DNA of 64,000 bases from Rufibacter glacialis (GCF_008271745.1 NZ_VKKZ01000026.1:146678-210677); one strand, 5' to 3'; positions 1 through 9,746 are shown, counted from the stretch's first letter. Numbers and translations: made by a program. The notes: generated by a model not told the origin, from the sequence alone.

Positions 1-3000
1 TACCAGGTTAAAAACCGGAAAACCATTCCTTTGCAGCACGCCTTCTCGGCGAAGGGCAGCCTCAGCACCAATGATATCTCGGGGTTGGGCCAGACCAGCC
101 AGGGCCACATCTGGGTGGTGCACAAAAACGGCATCCTGGAGAAACTGGACGGCCAGACGCTGAAAGTGGTGGAGCGGCAAGAAGAGATGTACCGCCATTA
201 CAGCCAGGAAACCCTGGACTACGCGGTAACGGTAGACTCCGCTGATGACCTTTGGCTCTACGTGCGCGAAAAAGAGGGAGGCGTCTATTTCTATAGCAGC
301 AAAGCCAAAACCCTGCGGCATTTCCACAAATCCTCACCCGGGCTGCAACTGAGCAATAACGTGATCAGGGGAATTGTGGAAGCCGAGCCGGGCCAGTTGT
401 GGATAGGCGCGGACCACGGCGGCATCAACGTCATTGACAAGAAATCGCTCACGGTGCGCTATATCAGGCACAACGAAGAGGTAGCGAAAAGCCTGGCCCA
501 TAACAGCATCAACACGCTCTACAAAGACAACGAGGGCATTGTGTGGGTAGGCACCTTCAAGAAAGGCATCAACTATTACCACAAGAACCTGGTGCGGTTC
601 CCGCTGGTGAGGCACCAACCCTCTTTGCCGGGCAGCCTGCCTTTTGATGATATCAACGCCTTCGCCGAAGACGGGAAAGGCAACCTCTGGATAGGCACCA
701 ACGGCGAGGGCCTGCTGTACCTGGACCGGGCCACGGGAAAATACACCCGGTACCGGCACAACCCGGCAGGTGCCAACAGCCTGGCCAATGATGTGGTGGT
801 GAGCCTGCTCCTGGACCGGCACCAGAACCTGTGGGTGGGCACCTACCTGGGCGGGCTTTCCCGGTTCAACGGCCAAACGTTCACCCACTACAAAAATGAG
901 CCGGGCAACCCCAGAAGCCTGTCAGACAACAGTGTCTGGGAACTGTATGAAGACACCCAGGGCCATATCTGGGTGGGTACCCTGCGGGGTGGCCTGGAAC
1001 TCTTTGACCCAGCGCAGAACGGGTTCATCCATTCCAGCGTGGGCACGGGCAAATTCCCTATCCACTGTGATTACATCTCTTCCATCACCCAAGACCGCCA
1101 CGGCAACCTGTGGGTAGGCGGCGGGTATGGCATTGACGTGTTCCACAAGGAAACCGGCAAGAGCAGCTATTTCTCCCATGATCCCCGAAACCCCCGGAGC
1201 CTGATCAGCAACAACATCACCTACATCCACAGAGACAGCCGGAACAGAATCTGGATAGGCACCACTGAAGGGCTGGACCTGTACCAGGAGAAGGGCAACA
1301 CCTTTACCCATTTCACGGTCAAAGACGGGCTGCCCAACAACACCATAACCACCATTCTGGAAGATAAGAACGGCCAGTTGTGGGTGAGCACGCACAACGG
1401 CATCGCGCAACTCACGGTGCAGCAAAAAGGCGGGAAGTATAGCTACCATTTCAGGAACTTTGATGAACAGGACGGCCTGCAGGGCAAAGCCTTCAACGAG
1501 AACGCCGCCCTGAGAACCCGCCGCGGCGAGCTTATCTTTGGCGGCGCGAACGGGTTCAACCTCTTCCGGCCAGAGCAGATCAGGAAAAACCAGGCGGCTC
1601 CCCGGGTGGTGTTCACCGATTTCCAGCTCTTCAACCAATCACTGGAAGCGGGCCAACCCGTAAACGGAAGGGTGATTCTAGCCAAAGCCGTCTCTGACAC
1701 TGATCAGATCACGCTGGAGCATGATGAGAACGCTTTCTCGCTGGAATTTGCCGCCCTCAACTTTCTGCACCCCGAGAAAAACCAGTACCGCTATAGGTTA
1801 GAGGGCTTTGACAAAGAATGGCATACCGTAACCGATAACAACCGGAAAATCACCTACACCAACTTGGACCCGGGCACCTATGTGTTCAACGTGATGGCTT
1901 CTAACAATGACGGCGTCTGGACACCCACCGCCACGCGCCTCACCATCACCGTACTGGCGCCTTTCTGGCAAACCCCGCTGGCGTTTGGGCTGTATGTGGT
2001 GCTGGCGATTATTGCGCTGGTGCTGATAAGGCGCGTGGAATTGCGCAGGACGACGGCCCGGTTTGAGCTGGAGCAGGAGCGGCGGCAGGCGCACCAGCTG
2101 CATGAGCTGGATCTGCTCAAGATCAAGTTCTTTACCAACATCAGCCACGAGTTCAGAACGCCGCTTACCTTGATTCTGGCCCCGCTGGAGAAACTGCTCA
2201 AAGGAACAGAGGACCCCGGGCAGCGCCAGCAGTTCCAGATGATCCAGAAGAACGCCAAACGCCTCCTGCACATGGTCAACCAGTTGCTGGACTTCAAGAA
2301 AATGGACCTGGAAGACATGCGGCTCTCGCCCACCCGGGGAGAGGTGGTGGCGTTTGTGCAGGAAACGGTGCACTCATTTGCCAACTTGTCAGACACCAAA
2401 GGCATTGCCCTGAACTTTTCAGCGAGCGTGAAAGAACTCACCGTGTACTTTGACCATGACAAACTGGAGAAGATCCTGTTCAACCTGCTGTCCAATGCCT
2501 TCAAGTTCACGCCGCCGCAGGGCCAGATCCACGTAGAGCTCCATGGCCATACCTCTGACTCCTCGTCAGAAGGCATCATGATTCTGGAGCTGAAGGTGCG
2601 CGACACCGGCATCGGTATTGCCAAAGAGAACCATAAAAAGATCTTCGACCGGTTCTTCCGGGACACTGTGCCCGCGCACCTCATGAACCAGGGCAGCGGC
2701 ATTGGCCTGGCCTTGGTGCAGGAGTTCGTGCACCTGCACGGGGGTGTCATCACCGTAGATAGTGCCCCCGGGTCCGGGAGTTGCTTTACGGTGACGATCC
2801 CGGTGAAGGAATCCGTGGAAAAAGCGCCCGAAACCATCCTCTCCGCTCCTTACGAACCCGCCGAGGAACCTGCTTCACCCGCGGATCGGCGGCGCCTGGC
2901 GTTCCCAGAGCCCAAGCCCGTGGTGCTGGTAGCCGAGGACAACGAAGACTTCCGGTTCTTCCTCAAAGACAGCCTGAGCCCGCACTTCCATATTCTGGAG

Positions 3001-3687
3001 GCCCAGGATGGCAAAGAAGGCTGGCAGAAGGCGCTGGCGTATCTGCCAGACCTGATTGTGAGCGACCTCATGATGCCCGTGGTAGACGGTATGGAGTTCT
3101 GCCAGAAAATCAAGGGAGACCCCCGTACCTCGCAGATCCCGTTTGTGCTGCTCACGGCCCACACCTCAGATGAAAAGAAACTGAAGGGCTTAGACATAGG
3201 CGCCAATGATTACCTCACCAAGCCTTTCCACTTTGACATGCTGCTGTCCAGAATCAGAAACCTGATCGCGCAGCGCGAGCTTCTGCAGAAGGTGTTTGAG
3301 AAGAAGATCAGCGTGCAGGCCAGCCAGAACGAGATCGTGTCTCTGGATGATAAACTCATCAGGAAGGCGATCCAGTACGTGGAAGACCACCTGAGCAACC
3401 CAGACCTGTCTGTGGAGGAGATGAGCCGGGAACTGGGCGTGAGCCGGGTGCACCTGTACAAGAAGATGGTGGCCATCACGGGGCAGTCGCCGGTAGAGTT
3501 CATCCGGAAGATACGCTTGCAGCATGCAACCCAGTTTCTGGAAAAGAGCCAGTTAACAGTGGCCGAGGTCGCCTACAAGGTAGGGTTCAACAACCGGAAA
3601 TACTTCACCAAGTACTTCAAGGAAGAGTACCACATCCTGCCCTCGCAGTACGCGGAAAGCCGGCAGGCGGCCAAGCCCGATGCCTAA
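1..3687 (+). CDS. Hybrid two-component system sensor/regulator (HTCS), 5' truncated by window edge
   Basis: One-protein signalling system of Bacteroidota that senses oligosaccharide in the periplasm and controls polysaccharide-utilisation genes. The frame is open to base 1, so the start lies outside; a TTG at 31 is only an internal codon. Order seen: repeated beta-propeller blades (many IWIGT/LWVGT motifs) over about residues 10-520, a Y_Y_Y domain near 530-640, one membrane helix near 650, HisKA with the phospho-acceptor histidine in NISHEFRTPLTL (codon 2146-2148), HATPase (GSGIGLALV), a receiver with the aspartate of VSDLMMP (codon 3064-3066) and a C-terminal AraC HTH. All catalytic residues are present. 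The GH9 gene follows on the same strand after 273 nt, so a role in glucan control is likely but inferred. Confidence 0.96.
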   Translation, partial: YQVKNRKTIPLQHAFSAKGSLSTNDISGLGQTSQGHIWVVHKNGILEKLDGQTLKVVERQEEMYRHYSQETLDYAVTVDSADDLWLYVREKEGGVYFYSSKAKTLRHFHKSSPGLQLSNNVIRGIVEAEPGQLWIGADHGGINVIDKKSLTVRYIRHNEEVAKSLAHNSINTLYKDNEGIVWVGTFKKGINYYHKNLVRFPLVRHQPSLPGSLPFDDINAFAEDGKGNLWIGTNGEGLLYLDRATGKYTRYRHNPAGANSLANDVVVSLLLDRHQNLWVGTYLGGLSRFNGQTFTHYKNEPGNPRSLSDNSVWELYEDTQGHIWVGTLRGGLELFDPAQNGFIHSSVGTGKFPIHCDYISSITQDRHGNLWVGGGYGIDVFHKETGKSSYFSHDPRNPRSLISNNITYIHRDSRNRIWIGTTEGLDLYQEKGNTFTHFTVKDGLPNNTITTILEDKNGQLWVSTHNGIAQLTVQQKGGKYSYHFRNFDEQDGLQGKAFNENAALRTRRGELIFGGANGFNLFRPEQIRKNQAAPRVVFTDFQLFNQSLEAGQPVNGRVILAKAVSDTDQITLEHDENAFSLEFAALNFLHPEKNQYRYRLEGFDKEWHTVTDNNRKITYTNLDPGTYVFNVMASNNDGVWTPTATRLTITVLAPFWQTPLAFGLYVVLAIIALVLIRRVELRRTTARFELEQERRQAHQLHELDLLKIKFFTNISHEFRTPLTLILAPLEKLLKGTEDPGQRQQFQMIQKNAKRLLHMVNQLLDFKKMDLEDMRLSPTRGEVVAFVQETVHSFANLSDTKGIALNFSASVKELTVYFDHDKLEKILFNLLSNAFKFTPPQGQIHVELHGHTSDSSSEGIMILELKVRDTGIGIAKENHKKIFDRFFRDTVPAHLMNQGSGIGLALVQEFVHLHGGVITVDSAPGSGSCFTVTIPVKESVEKAPETILSAPYEPAEEPASPADRRRLAFPEPKPVVLVAEDNEDFRFFLKDSLSPHFHILEAQDGKEGWQKALAYLPDLIVSDLMMPVVDGMEFCQKIKGDPRTSQIPFVLLTAHTSDEKKLKGLDIGANDYLTKPFHFDMLLSRIRNLIAQRELLQKVFEKKISVQASQNEIVSLDDKLIRKAIQYVEDHLSNPDLSVEEMSRELGVSRVHLYKKMVAITGQSPVEFIRKIRLQHATQFLEKSQLTVAEVAYKVGFNNRKYFTKYFKEEYHILPSQYAESRQAAKPDA

Positions 3688-3960
3688 GCCAATCACTGGA
3701 CGGACCTGCCCGTTACGCCTGCACGTGCGGGAAACAGGAGGCCAGCAGACTCGCGGTTAACCGAAGAGGGACAGATGTGAAACATTTGGTACACCTGGGA
3801 GTGGTGGCGATTTTCTACCTTGGTTTTTTAAAAAGGAGAAAAACCGCCTTTCCTTCTAGCTGCGCCTTGCCTAGCCGGTCAAGGTCATAAGCCTATGAAA
3901 AGAAGGTGCCTTTAGAGTGATCAATATAGTTCTGACTCCTATAACCTGACGAAAACTTAC
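3688..3960. other. Intergenic region before GH9 gene
   Basis: There is no credible ORF. A TACCTTGG match to the -7 box lies at 3816-3823, but the nearest TTTG is 27 nt further upstream, too far for the usual 19-20 nt spacing, so it is only a weak promoter candidate. A T-rich then A-rich tract follows it. Confidence 0.4.
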
Positions 3961-5796
3961 ATGCCTTTCCTTGCCAAAACCCTCAGCGGAGCGCTGTTCT
4001 GCCTTTCCTTTTCCTGCGCCCTGGCGCAAACTCCGCCTAAAACGCCCAAGGCTCCGCAAGGGCAGGAGCGAATCCGGCTGAATCAGGTGGGTTTTTATCC
4101 AAACGCCGCCAAAATAGCCGTAGTGGTAGGCGACACCAAAGAAGGAAGATTCCTGCTGAAAACCGCTGACCAGGGCAAGACCGTATTCACCGGGCAACTG
4201 GCGGCTTCGCAACCCACAGAGCTTTCCAACAAACCCACCCGGGTAGCCGACTTCAGTCAGGTCAGCGCCTTGGGAACCTACGTGCTGGAGATTCCGGGGG
4301 TGGGCACTTCTTACCCCTTTGACATCAAGCCCCAGGTTCACCAGGCGGTGGCGGCGGCGGCCATCAAAGGCTTCTACTTCCAGCGCACCGCCGTTGATCT
4401 GCCCCAGAAGTATGCCGGTAAATGGCATAGGCCGGCGGGGCACCCAGATGACAAGGTATTGGTGCACGCCTCGGCGGCCACACCCCAGCGCCCGGCCGGA
4501 ACAGTGATCTCCGCGCCGCGCGGCTGGTATGATGCCGGGGATTACAACAAGTACATCGTGAACAGCGGCATCACCATGGGCACGCTGCTTTCTGCGTATG
4601 AAGATTTTCCGCAGTATTACAAAACCCAACAATTGAACCTGCCAGAGAGCGGGAACCAGGTGCCCGACCTCCTGGATGAATCTCTCTGGAACCTGCGCTG
4701 GATGCTGGCCATGCAAGACCCGCATGACGGCGGGGTGTACCACAAACTCACCAATGCGGCCTTTGACGGAATCATCATGCCAGACAAAGCCACCTCCGTC
4801 CGGTACGTGGTGCAGAAGGGAACCGGGGCCGCCCTCAATTTCGCGGCGGTCATGGCGCAGGCCAGCCGGGTGTACAAAGGGTTTTCCAAAGAGTTTCCGG
4901 GCTTGGCTGACTCCTGCCTTACCGCCGCCACCAAAGCCTGGGCCTGGGCCCTAAAGAACCCCAATGTGGTCTACGACCAGGAGAGCCTGAACAAGAACTT
5001 CGACCCAGACGTGAGCACCGGCGCCTACGGCGACAAAGACTTCAGTGACGAGTTTATCTGGGCCGCCGCCGAGCTCTACACCACCACCCGCCAAGACACC
5101 TACTACACCGCCGTGAACATGCTGCCCGACGCCAGGATGCCGCTGCCAGGCTGGCCCCAGGTACGGCTGTTGGGCTATTACACCCTCCTGCGGCACAAAG
5201 ACCAGAAAGGCGCTGCCCAGAAAGACCTGCCCGAACTAAGGAAAAGGCTTTTGCAGCTAGCCGATGGCATGGTGACCGGCGCAGCCAGCGGCGCTTACCG
5301 CACCGTGATGGGCCGCGTGAAAGAAGACTATATCTGGGGAAGTTCCTCGGTGGCAGCCAACCAGGGCATTGCGCTGGTGCAGGCTTATCAGTTGACCAAC
5401 GACAAAAAATACCTGCAGGCTGCCCTCTCCAACCTGGATTATCTGCTGGGCCGCAACGCCGTGGGTTACTCTTTCCTGACCGGGTTCGGGGAAAAAGTGA
5501 CCCTGCACCCGCACCACCGCCCTTCCATGGCTGATGCGGTGGCCGAGCCGGTACCGGGCCTGCTGTCGGGCGGCACCAACGCCAACGCAGACAAGCAGGA
5601 CAAATGCCCCGGTTACACCGCTACTTCCCCAGATGAAATGTACCTAGACTCTGACTGTTCCTACGCCGCCAATGAGATCGCCATCAACTGGAACGCGCCG
5701 CTCGTGTACCTGTCCGGCGCCCTGGAAGCCCTTCAGCAGCAGGCCGGCTTTGCCGCCAGGAAGGCGCCGTCTTCTCAGGCCTCGCCAGAGGAGTAA
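3961..5796 (+). CDS. Secreted glycoside hydrolase family 9 (endoglucanase-like)
   Basis: Predicted to cleave beta-1,4-glucan or related beta-glucan outside the cytoplasm. A signal peptide (about residues 1-22, ending ALAQ) is followed by a CelD_N immunoglobulin-like domain (IRLNQVGFYP onward, about 35-125) and the (alpha/alpha)6 GH9 barrel. The GH9 catalytic Asp pair is visible in GWYDAGDYNKY (D191, D194) and the catalytic acid Glu in NEIAINWNAP (E572). The LGRNAVGYSFLTGFG block and a histidine-containing loop (HPHHRP) are also typical. Length 611 aa is normal for CelD_N-GH9. Start: the ATG opens the signal peptide. Exact substrate (cellulose, xyloglucan, mixed-linkage glucan) cannot be read from sequence. 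A second, more divergent GH9 lies at 47192-49720. Confidence 0.95.
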   Translation: MPFLAKTLSGALFCLSFSCALAQTPPKTPKAPQGQERIRLNQVGFYPNAAKIAVVVGDTKEGRFLLKTADQGKTVFTGQLAASQPTELSNKPTRVADFSQVSALGTYVLEIPGVGTSYPFDIKPQVHQAVAAAAIKGFYFQRTAVDLPQKYAGKWHRPAGHPDDKVLVHASAATPQRPAGTVISAPRGWYDAGDYNKYIVNSGITMGTLLSAYEDFPQYYKTQQLNLPESGNQVPDLLDESLWNLRWMLAMQDPHDGGVYHKLTNAAFDGIIMPDKATSVRYVVQKGTGAALNFAAVMAQASRVYKGFSKEFPGLADSCLTAATKAWAWALKNPNVVYDQESLNKNFDPDVSTGAYGDKDFSDEFIWAAAELYTTTRQDTYYTAVNMLPDARMPLPGWPQVRLLGYYTLLRHKDQKGAAQKDLPELRKRLLQLADGMVTGAASGAYRTVMGRVKEDYIWGSSSVAANQGIALVQAYQLTNDKKYLQAALSNLDYLLGRNAVGYSFLTGFGEKVTLHPHHRPSMADAVAEPVPGLLSGGTNANADKQDKCPGYTATSPDEMYLDSDCSYAANEIAINWNAPLVYLSGALEALQQQAGFAARKAPSSQASPEE

Positions 5797-6303
5797 CAAG
5801 CCTTGCCTGAATCAGGCGATCTCTTGAATTCTTGGGAACACCCACGGGAGCATGGGGAGGGTTCGGCACGGACGCCGGGTTCCCTCACCTGCTTTTGCGG
5901 TTCCTCTACGGTGGCAGCAAAAATCAAGCAAACCCACCATCCTACGCCAGAGGAAGCCGGACTGGAAACTGAGGCTGGCGTTTTTTGCCGGTTTTTTCAA
6001 AATCAGCAGAATTAACGCTATACTTGAAGGTTCTATGGGCCTGACAGGGGCGATGGCTCCTGTTGAAGCCATCACGCAGCAAGAACCACGGTTTTCTTCG
6101 GGCCTATGTTTTCGTGCTACTTTTCAGGAAGTACGCCAAAACCAGTCTGCCTTGGAAAGCCTGGATGCGCGGTTTCCCTTTAAGGGAGAAGGTGATGCAA
6201 GGCTGCTTTTGGAGTCCTTTGCCTTCCATGCTTGGGCCGCCTTCTGCTGGAAGCCATAGAACCCCGTTTTTTACCAAACTAACTCGTACCACACGCACCA
6301 ACT
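5797..6303. other. Intergenic region, 507 nt
   Basis: No ORF here has coding character. A small hairpin (GATGGCT / AGCCATC) lies at 6052-6073, and a weak -7-like TATACTTG at about 6019-6026. The stretch GCCGGTTTTTTCAAAA near 5978 resembles half of the interspersed palindrome described elsewhere. Nothing else is recognised. Confidence 0.4.
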
Positions 6304-7719
6304 ATGGCAGGAATCACGAACAGCGCGAAGGCGCCGGCGGCGGCTGGGGTCACCTCCGGCGGCGGCAATTACCTGGGGCCGTTGATGACGGTGACCATGC
6401 TCTTCTTCATGTGGGGCTTCATCACGTGCCTCAACGACATCCTCATCCCTAAGCTCCAGCAGGTCTTCACGCTGCAGAACTGGCAGGCGATGCTTATCCA
6501 GACGGCTTTCTTCGGGGCCTACTTCATCGTCTCGCTCCTCTATTTCCTGGTCTCGGTGACCAAAGGCGACCCCATCCTGCGCATCGGCTACCGCAACGGC
6601 ATCATTGTGGGGCTAGTGGTGACGGCCGTGGGCTGCCTGCTGTTCCTGCCGGCCGCCGACCTGCACTCCTACGGCCTGTTCCTGGGGGCGCTTTTCGTGC
6701 TTGCCTCGGGCATCACGGTGCTGCAGATCACGGCCAACCCCTACGTCTCCATCCTGGGTCCGCCCGAGTCCTCCTCCAGCCGCATGAACCTGACGCAGGC
6801 CCTCAACTCGCTGGGCACTACCATTGCCCCGGTACTGGGCGGCTACCTCATCTTTGACCAGGTGAGCGGCGGCGATGCTACCGCTGAGTCAGTGAAGATG
6901 CCCTACGTGGGGCTGGCCGTGGCGCTCCTCGTCATTGCGGTGATCATCAAGGTGGCCCGTCTGCCGCGTCTCACCGGCGGGGACACTGCCATTGTGCCTG
7001 GCTCCGGCGCGCTGCGGCACCGGCACCTGGTGCTGGGCATCATCTGCATCTTCATGTACGTGGGCGGCGAGGTGGCCGTGGGCAGCATGCTCATCAACTA
7101 CCTCAAGCTGCCCCAGATCGCGGGGCTGGACGAGTCGGAGGCCAAGCATTACTTGGCCTTTTACTGGGGCGGGGCCATGGTGGGCCGCTTCTTCGGGGCG
7201 GTGGCCCTGGCGCAGCTGCGCAGCATCTCCCTCAAATACGGGATCATGGCGGCCATCGCGTTGGTGACCTTCGGGGCGGTGTACGCCATTTATGACCTAA
7301 ACCAGGCGCTCATCATCCTGGGGCTGATCGCGGCGAACTTCGTGGTGCTGCTGCTGGGCCGGTTCATTCCTAACCGCACGGTGGGGCTCTACGCGGCGGC
7401 GGTGATCGGGCTGCTGCTCATCGGGACCTTCGCCCAGGGCAGCGTGGCCATGTGGGCGGTGATCGCCATCGGGCTCTTCAACTCCATCATGTTCCCTACC
7501 ATCTTTGACCTGGCCATCAAGGGGCTGGGCACGCACACAAGTCAGGGATCCTCACTGCTGGTGATGGCCATTGTGGGCGGGGCCATTGTGCCACCCCTGC
7601 AGGGAGCCTTAGCAGACGTGACCGGCGACGTGCAGCTTTCCTTTGTGGTGCCCTTGCTCTGTTACCTGTACATCGTTTACTATGGCTTCAGCGGTTATAA
7701 AACCCGGGCGGTAGCCTAA
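6304..7719 (+). CDS. Sugar MFS transporter, FucP/GluP family
   Basis: Inner-membrane proton-coupled sugar symporter of the fucose/glucose/galactose permease group (12 helices, 471 aa, usual length 400-470). Diagnostic family sequence is in the first helix and loop (FFMWGFITCLNDILIP, then KLQQVF) and the helix-4/5 region (ITANPYVSILGP and NLTQALNSLG). A 20-residue Gly/Ala/Ser-rich cytosolic N-terminus precedes helix 1. The gene is noticeably more GC-rich than its neighbours, with strong preference for C/G at third positions. It lies between glycosidase and esterase genes, consistent with uptake of released sugars. Substrate cannot be assigned: related proteins carry fucose, glucose, galactose, N-acetylglucosamine or mannose. 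Confidence 0.93.
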   Translation: MAGITNSAKAPAAAGVTSGGGNYLGPLMTVTMLFFMWGFITCLNDILIPKLQQVFTLQNWQAMLIQTAFFGAYFIVSLLYFLVSVTKGDPILRIGYRNGIIVGLVVTAVGCLLFLPAADLHSYGLFLGALFVLASGITVLQITANPYVSILGPPESSSSRMNLTQALNSLGTTIAPVLGGYLIFDQVSGGDATAESVKMPYVGLAVALLVIAVIIKVARLPRLTGGDTAIVPGSGALRHRHLVLGIICIFMYVGGEVAVGSMLINYLKLPQIAGLDESEAKHYLAFYWGGAMVGRFFGAVALAQLRSISLKYGIMAAIALVTFGAVYAIYDLNQALIILGLIAANFVVLLLGRFIPNRTVGLYAAAVIGLLLIGTFAQGSVAMWAVIAIGLFNSIMFPTIFDLAIKGLGTHTSQGSSLLVMAIVGGAIVPPLQGALADVTGDVQLSFVVPLLCYLYIVYYGFSGYKTRAVA

Positions 7720-7743
7720 GAATAACTGATAGTGTCTCATGAA

Positions 7744-7800
7744 CCTGTTTTGGTCTCCTTTTGGTGAAAAGGGGGCTAAAACAGGTTTTCTTTTTTAGCG
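7744..7800 (+). terminator. Rho-independent terminator after the sugar transporter
   Basis: The outer arms CCTGTTTT and AAAACAGG and the inner CCTTTT and AAAAGG form a hairpin with small bulges, followed by a T-rich run (TTTTCTTTTTT). It lies 25 nt after the transporter stop. Confidence 0.75.
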
Positions 7801-7813
7801 GCTGTGGCGGGGC

Positions 7814-7842
7814 TTGTTCCTCAAGTCCTTTCCTTATCTTGG
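7814..7842 (+). promoter_or_regulatory. Candidate Bacteroidota promoter for the 7876 gene
   Basis: A TTG at 7814-7816 and a TATCTTGG -7 box at 7835-7842 are separated by 18 nt, close to the TTTG-N19-TAnnTTTG consensus. Transcription would start near 7848, giving a leader of about 28 nt before the ATG at 7876. This also argues against the longer in-frame ORF that begins at 7804. Confidence 0.5.
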
Positions 7843-7875
7843 AACCCAATAACCCCTTTCCAACTTGCAAAACCT

Positions 7876-8274
7876 ATGAATACCAGATTAGTCATGCTTG
7901 CCAGTGCTATTTTTATGGCCCTTTTAGGGGGCATTTCCTCTTTTATGCCGCAGGAGGTGTTGCTATACCTTGGCAGCGAGGCCACCGGACTGGGGCCTCT
8001 GTTGGTGCAGCTGCTGGGGGCGCTGTACCTGGGGTTTGCTATTCTGAACTGGATGGCGAAAGGAATCCTTATCGGTGGTATTTACGCGCGCCCGGTGGCA
8101 CTAGGCAACTTGATGCACTTTCTGGTAGGCGCCCTGGCTCTCTTGAAAGCCGCGCAGGCGGGAGGGCAGGTGCTATGGCCGCTGGCGGTGGTGTATGGCC
8201 TGTTTGCCCTGCTGTTTGGGATGATCTCGTTCCGGCATCCTTTGCCAGCCACACTTCCCGCCGGGAAAGCCTAA
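7876..8274 (+). CDS. Small four-helix membrane protein, function unknown
   Basis: 132 aa from ATG 7876; the in-frame extension to 7804 crosses the likely promoter and adds no signal, so it is not used. Four hydrophobic segments are visible: residues about 4-24, 38-60, 70-92 and 98-118. Short polar loops and a charged C-terminus (RHPLPATLPAGKA) complete it. The sequence has the general look of small DoxX-like or DUF-type inner-membrane proteins, but I see no diagnostic motif. It stands alone between a terminator and two interspersed palindromes, so it is probably monocistronic. Confidence 0.75.
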   Translation: MNTRLVMLASAIFMALLGGISSFMPQEVLLYLGSEATGLGPLLVQLLGALYLGFAILNWMAKGILIGGIYARPVALGNLMHFLVGALALLKAAQAGGQVLWPLAVVYGLFALLFGMISFRHPLPATLPAGKA

Positions 8275-8304
8275 AGGACGGATAGGCGGCCCGTTACCTG
8301 CAAG

Positions 8305-8340
8305 ATTAGCGGCAGTTTTGAGAAAAAGAGGCACTAAACG
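8305..8340. repeat. Interspersed imperfect palindrome, divergent copy
   Basis: The pattern is TTAGCGGCAGTTTT, a short centre, then AAAA and GGCACTAAACG. An outer GGCCCGTT / AACGGGCC pair extends the stem. It matches the family consensus (CGTTTTAGGGC..TTTT..AAAA..GCCCTAAAACG) with an insertion in the left arm. Confidence 0.5.
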
Positions 8341-8476
8341 GGCCCAGGTTCAATGTTGCAGTTGGAGGGGAAGCCTTCCAAGAGGTAGCCAAAAATAAGA
8401 CAATACCTTCCTTAGGGAAATCAAGAGCCTGGGCGAAGAGGTGTAAAGCACCATACCTCCCTCAAGGCGATACTTC

Positions 8477-8514
8477 TGTTTAGAGGCTGTTTTTTCAGAA
8501 TAACCCGCAAAACG
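8477..8514. repeat. Interspersed imperfect palindrome
   Basis: TGTTTAGAGGCTGTTTTTTC is followed by AGAATAACCCGCAAAACG, with the arms, TTTT-(C)-GAA centre and spacing of the dispersed family. It lies 60 nt upstream of the esterase start. Confidence 0.6.
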
Positions 8515-8576
8515 CAAACGGCAGGCAGTGGAGTAGCCCGCCGAACATCAACCTTTTATCTTTATCAAATCTCACT

Positions 8577-9680
8577 ATGCCTTCTCTCAGATTTCTGAAT
8601 TTGGTTCTATGGGCCTTTGTTGTGTTAGGCGGTCAGGCAGCCGTGGCACAGGACAGCACTGGCGTGAAGTACACCTATGTGAATGCCCGTGACCTGAGCA
8701 TCCTGGGCCAATCCTCTACCGTGCGCGACTCCGGTTTCCATCGCATAGATGCGGCGCAGCGGCCTAGCTTGCCCAAAGCCGTGGCCGGGTTGGCGACTAA
8801 TTCGGCGGGGATCAGTGTCTCGTTCCAAACCAACTCCAAGTCCATCAAGCTCAGGTGGCGGCTGGCCAAGTACAACACGCTCTGGAACATGACACCCGCG
8901 GCAGTAAACGGCCTGGATCTTTATGGCTGGAACGGGAAAGAATGGCAGTATATGGCTACCGCGCGGCCGTCTAAAGAACAGAATGAGCACCTGGTCATCA
9001 ATAACCTGGATGGCCAGCTGCGCCACTACCGCGTGCACCTGCCCCTGTACGCCGCCGCCGAGGAAGTGCACGTGGGCGTAGAGACCGGATCAACGCTCCA
9101 GAAAGCCGATGCCCGGTTCCTGCCCACCAGAAAAGTAGTTATCTATGGTTCCAGCATCACGCAAGGCGCTTCGGCCAGCCGGCCCGGTATGGCGTACCCG
9201 GCCATTCTGAGCCGGCAGCTGAACCTGGATGTCTATAACCTGGGCTTCAGCGGGAGCGGCAAGATGGAGCTAGCTTTGGCCGAGGTGCTGGGCCAGATGG
9301 ACGCCGATGTCTATGTGCTGGACTGCGTGCCTAATCCGTCGCCGGAGCAGATCAGGGAGCGGGCGGTGCCGTTCATCAAGCGCCTGCGCGAACTCAAACC
9401 CCACACGCCCATTCTCATGGTGGAAAGCGTTTTCAGGGAGAGCACCCCTTGGGATCAGGAAAAACGCCAACATGATACCCGTCAGAACCAGGAATTCAGG
9501 AAGGCCTACGAGCAGCTCAAGCAGGAGAAATTCAAAAACCTGCATTATCTGCCTGCTAAAGATCTCCCTGACTATGACCACGAAGGCACCATTGACGGCA
9601 GCCACCTCTCAGACCTGGGGTTCACGCGCGTAGCCCCGCACGTGGGAAAGGCGCTGAAGAAGATCCTCCCCAAGAAGTAA
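8577..9680 (+). CDS. Secreted GxDLY/SGNH-hydrolase esterase (carbohydrate deacetylase-like)
   Basis: Predicted periplasmic or secreted esterase that removes acetyl groups from polysaccharide or oligosaccharide. Signal peptide is residues 1-25 (ending AVAQ). An N-terminal beta-sandwich contains the GxDLY signature (NGLDLYGW, about residue 112). The SGNH catalytic domain follows from about 180: nucleophile serine in YGSSITQG (S193), oxyanion Gly/Asn in LGFSGSGKM and DCVPN, and the Asp/His pair in DGSHLSD (D340, H343). 367 aa is usual for the Lipase_GDSL_3 group. It stands on the same strand as the GH9 and symporter genes, fitting deacetylation of xylan or mannan, but the substrate is inferred. 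Confidence 0.9.
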   Translation: MPSLRFLNLVLWAFVVLGGQAAVAQDSTGVKYTYVNARDLSILGQSSTVRDSGFHRIDAAQRPSLPKAVAGLATNSAGISVSFQTNSKSIKLRWRLAKYNTLWNMTPAAVNGLDLYGWNGKEWQYMATARPSKEQNEHLVINNLDGQLRHYRVHLPLYAAAEEVHVGVETGSTLQKADARFLPTRKVVIYGSSITQGASASRPGMAYPAILSRQLNLDVYNLGFSGSGKMELALAEVLGQMDADVYVLDCVPNPSPEQIRERAVPFIKRLRELKPHTPILMVESVFRESTPWDQEKRQHDTRQNQEFRKAYEQLKQEKFKNLHYLPAKDLPDYDHEGTIDGSHLSDLGFTRVAPHVGKALKKILPKK

Positions 9681-9704
9681 GGCAAAGGAGCTGTTCGTAT
9701 AAAT

Positions 9705-9744
9705 CCGTTTAGAGGCCTTTTTCTGAAAAATAGCCCCTAAACGG
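9705..9744. repeat. Interspersed imperfect palindrome, best-conserved copy (possible terminator)
   Basis: The arms CCGTTTAG and CTAAACGG are perfect. Inside are GGCCTTTTTC, TGA and AAAATAGCC. A T-run (GTTTTTTG) follows on the + strand, so this copy could act as terminator for the esterase gene that ends 24 nt upstream. Confidence 0.7.
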
Positions 9745-9746
9745 AG

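Larger units (their letters stand above)
8275..8576. other. Intergenic region carrying two interspersed palindromes
   Basis: 302 nt without a gene. It holds two members of the dispersed imperfect-palindrome family (8305-8340 and 8477-8514). A weak TATCTTTA -7-like box at 8557-8564 lies 12 nt before the ATG of the esterase gene. Confidence 0.55.

Noticed and set aside
1878..2837. Minus-strand ORF (319 aa) under the HTCS gene
   Set aside because: Shadow of conserved kinase codons; the plus-strand reading has all catalytic motifs.
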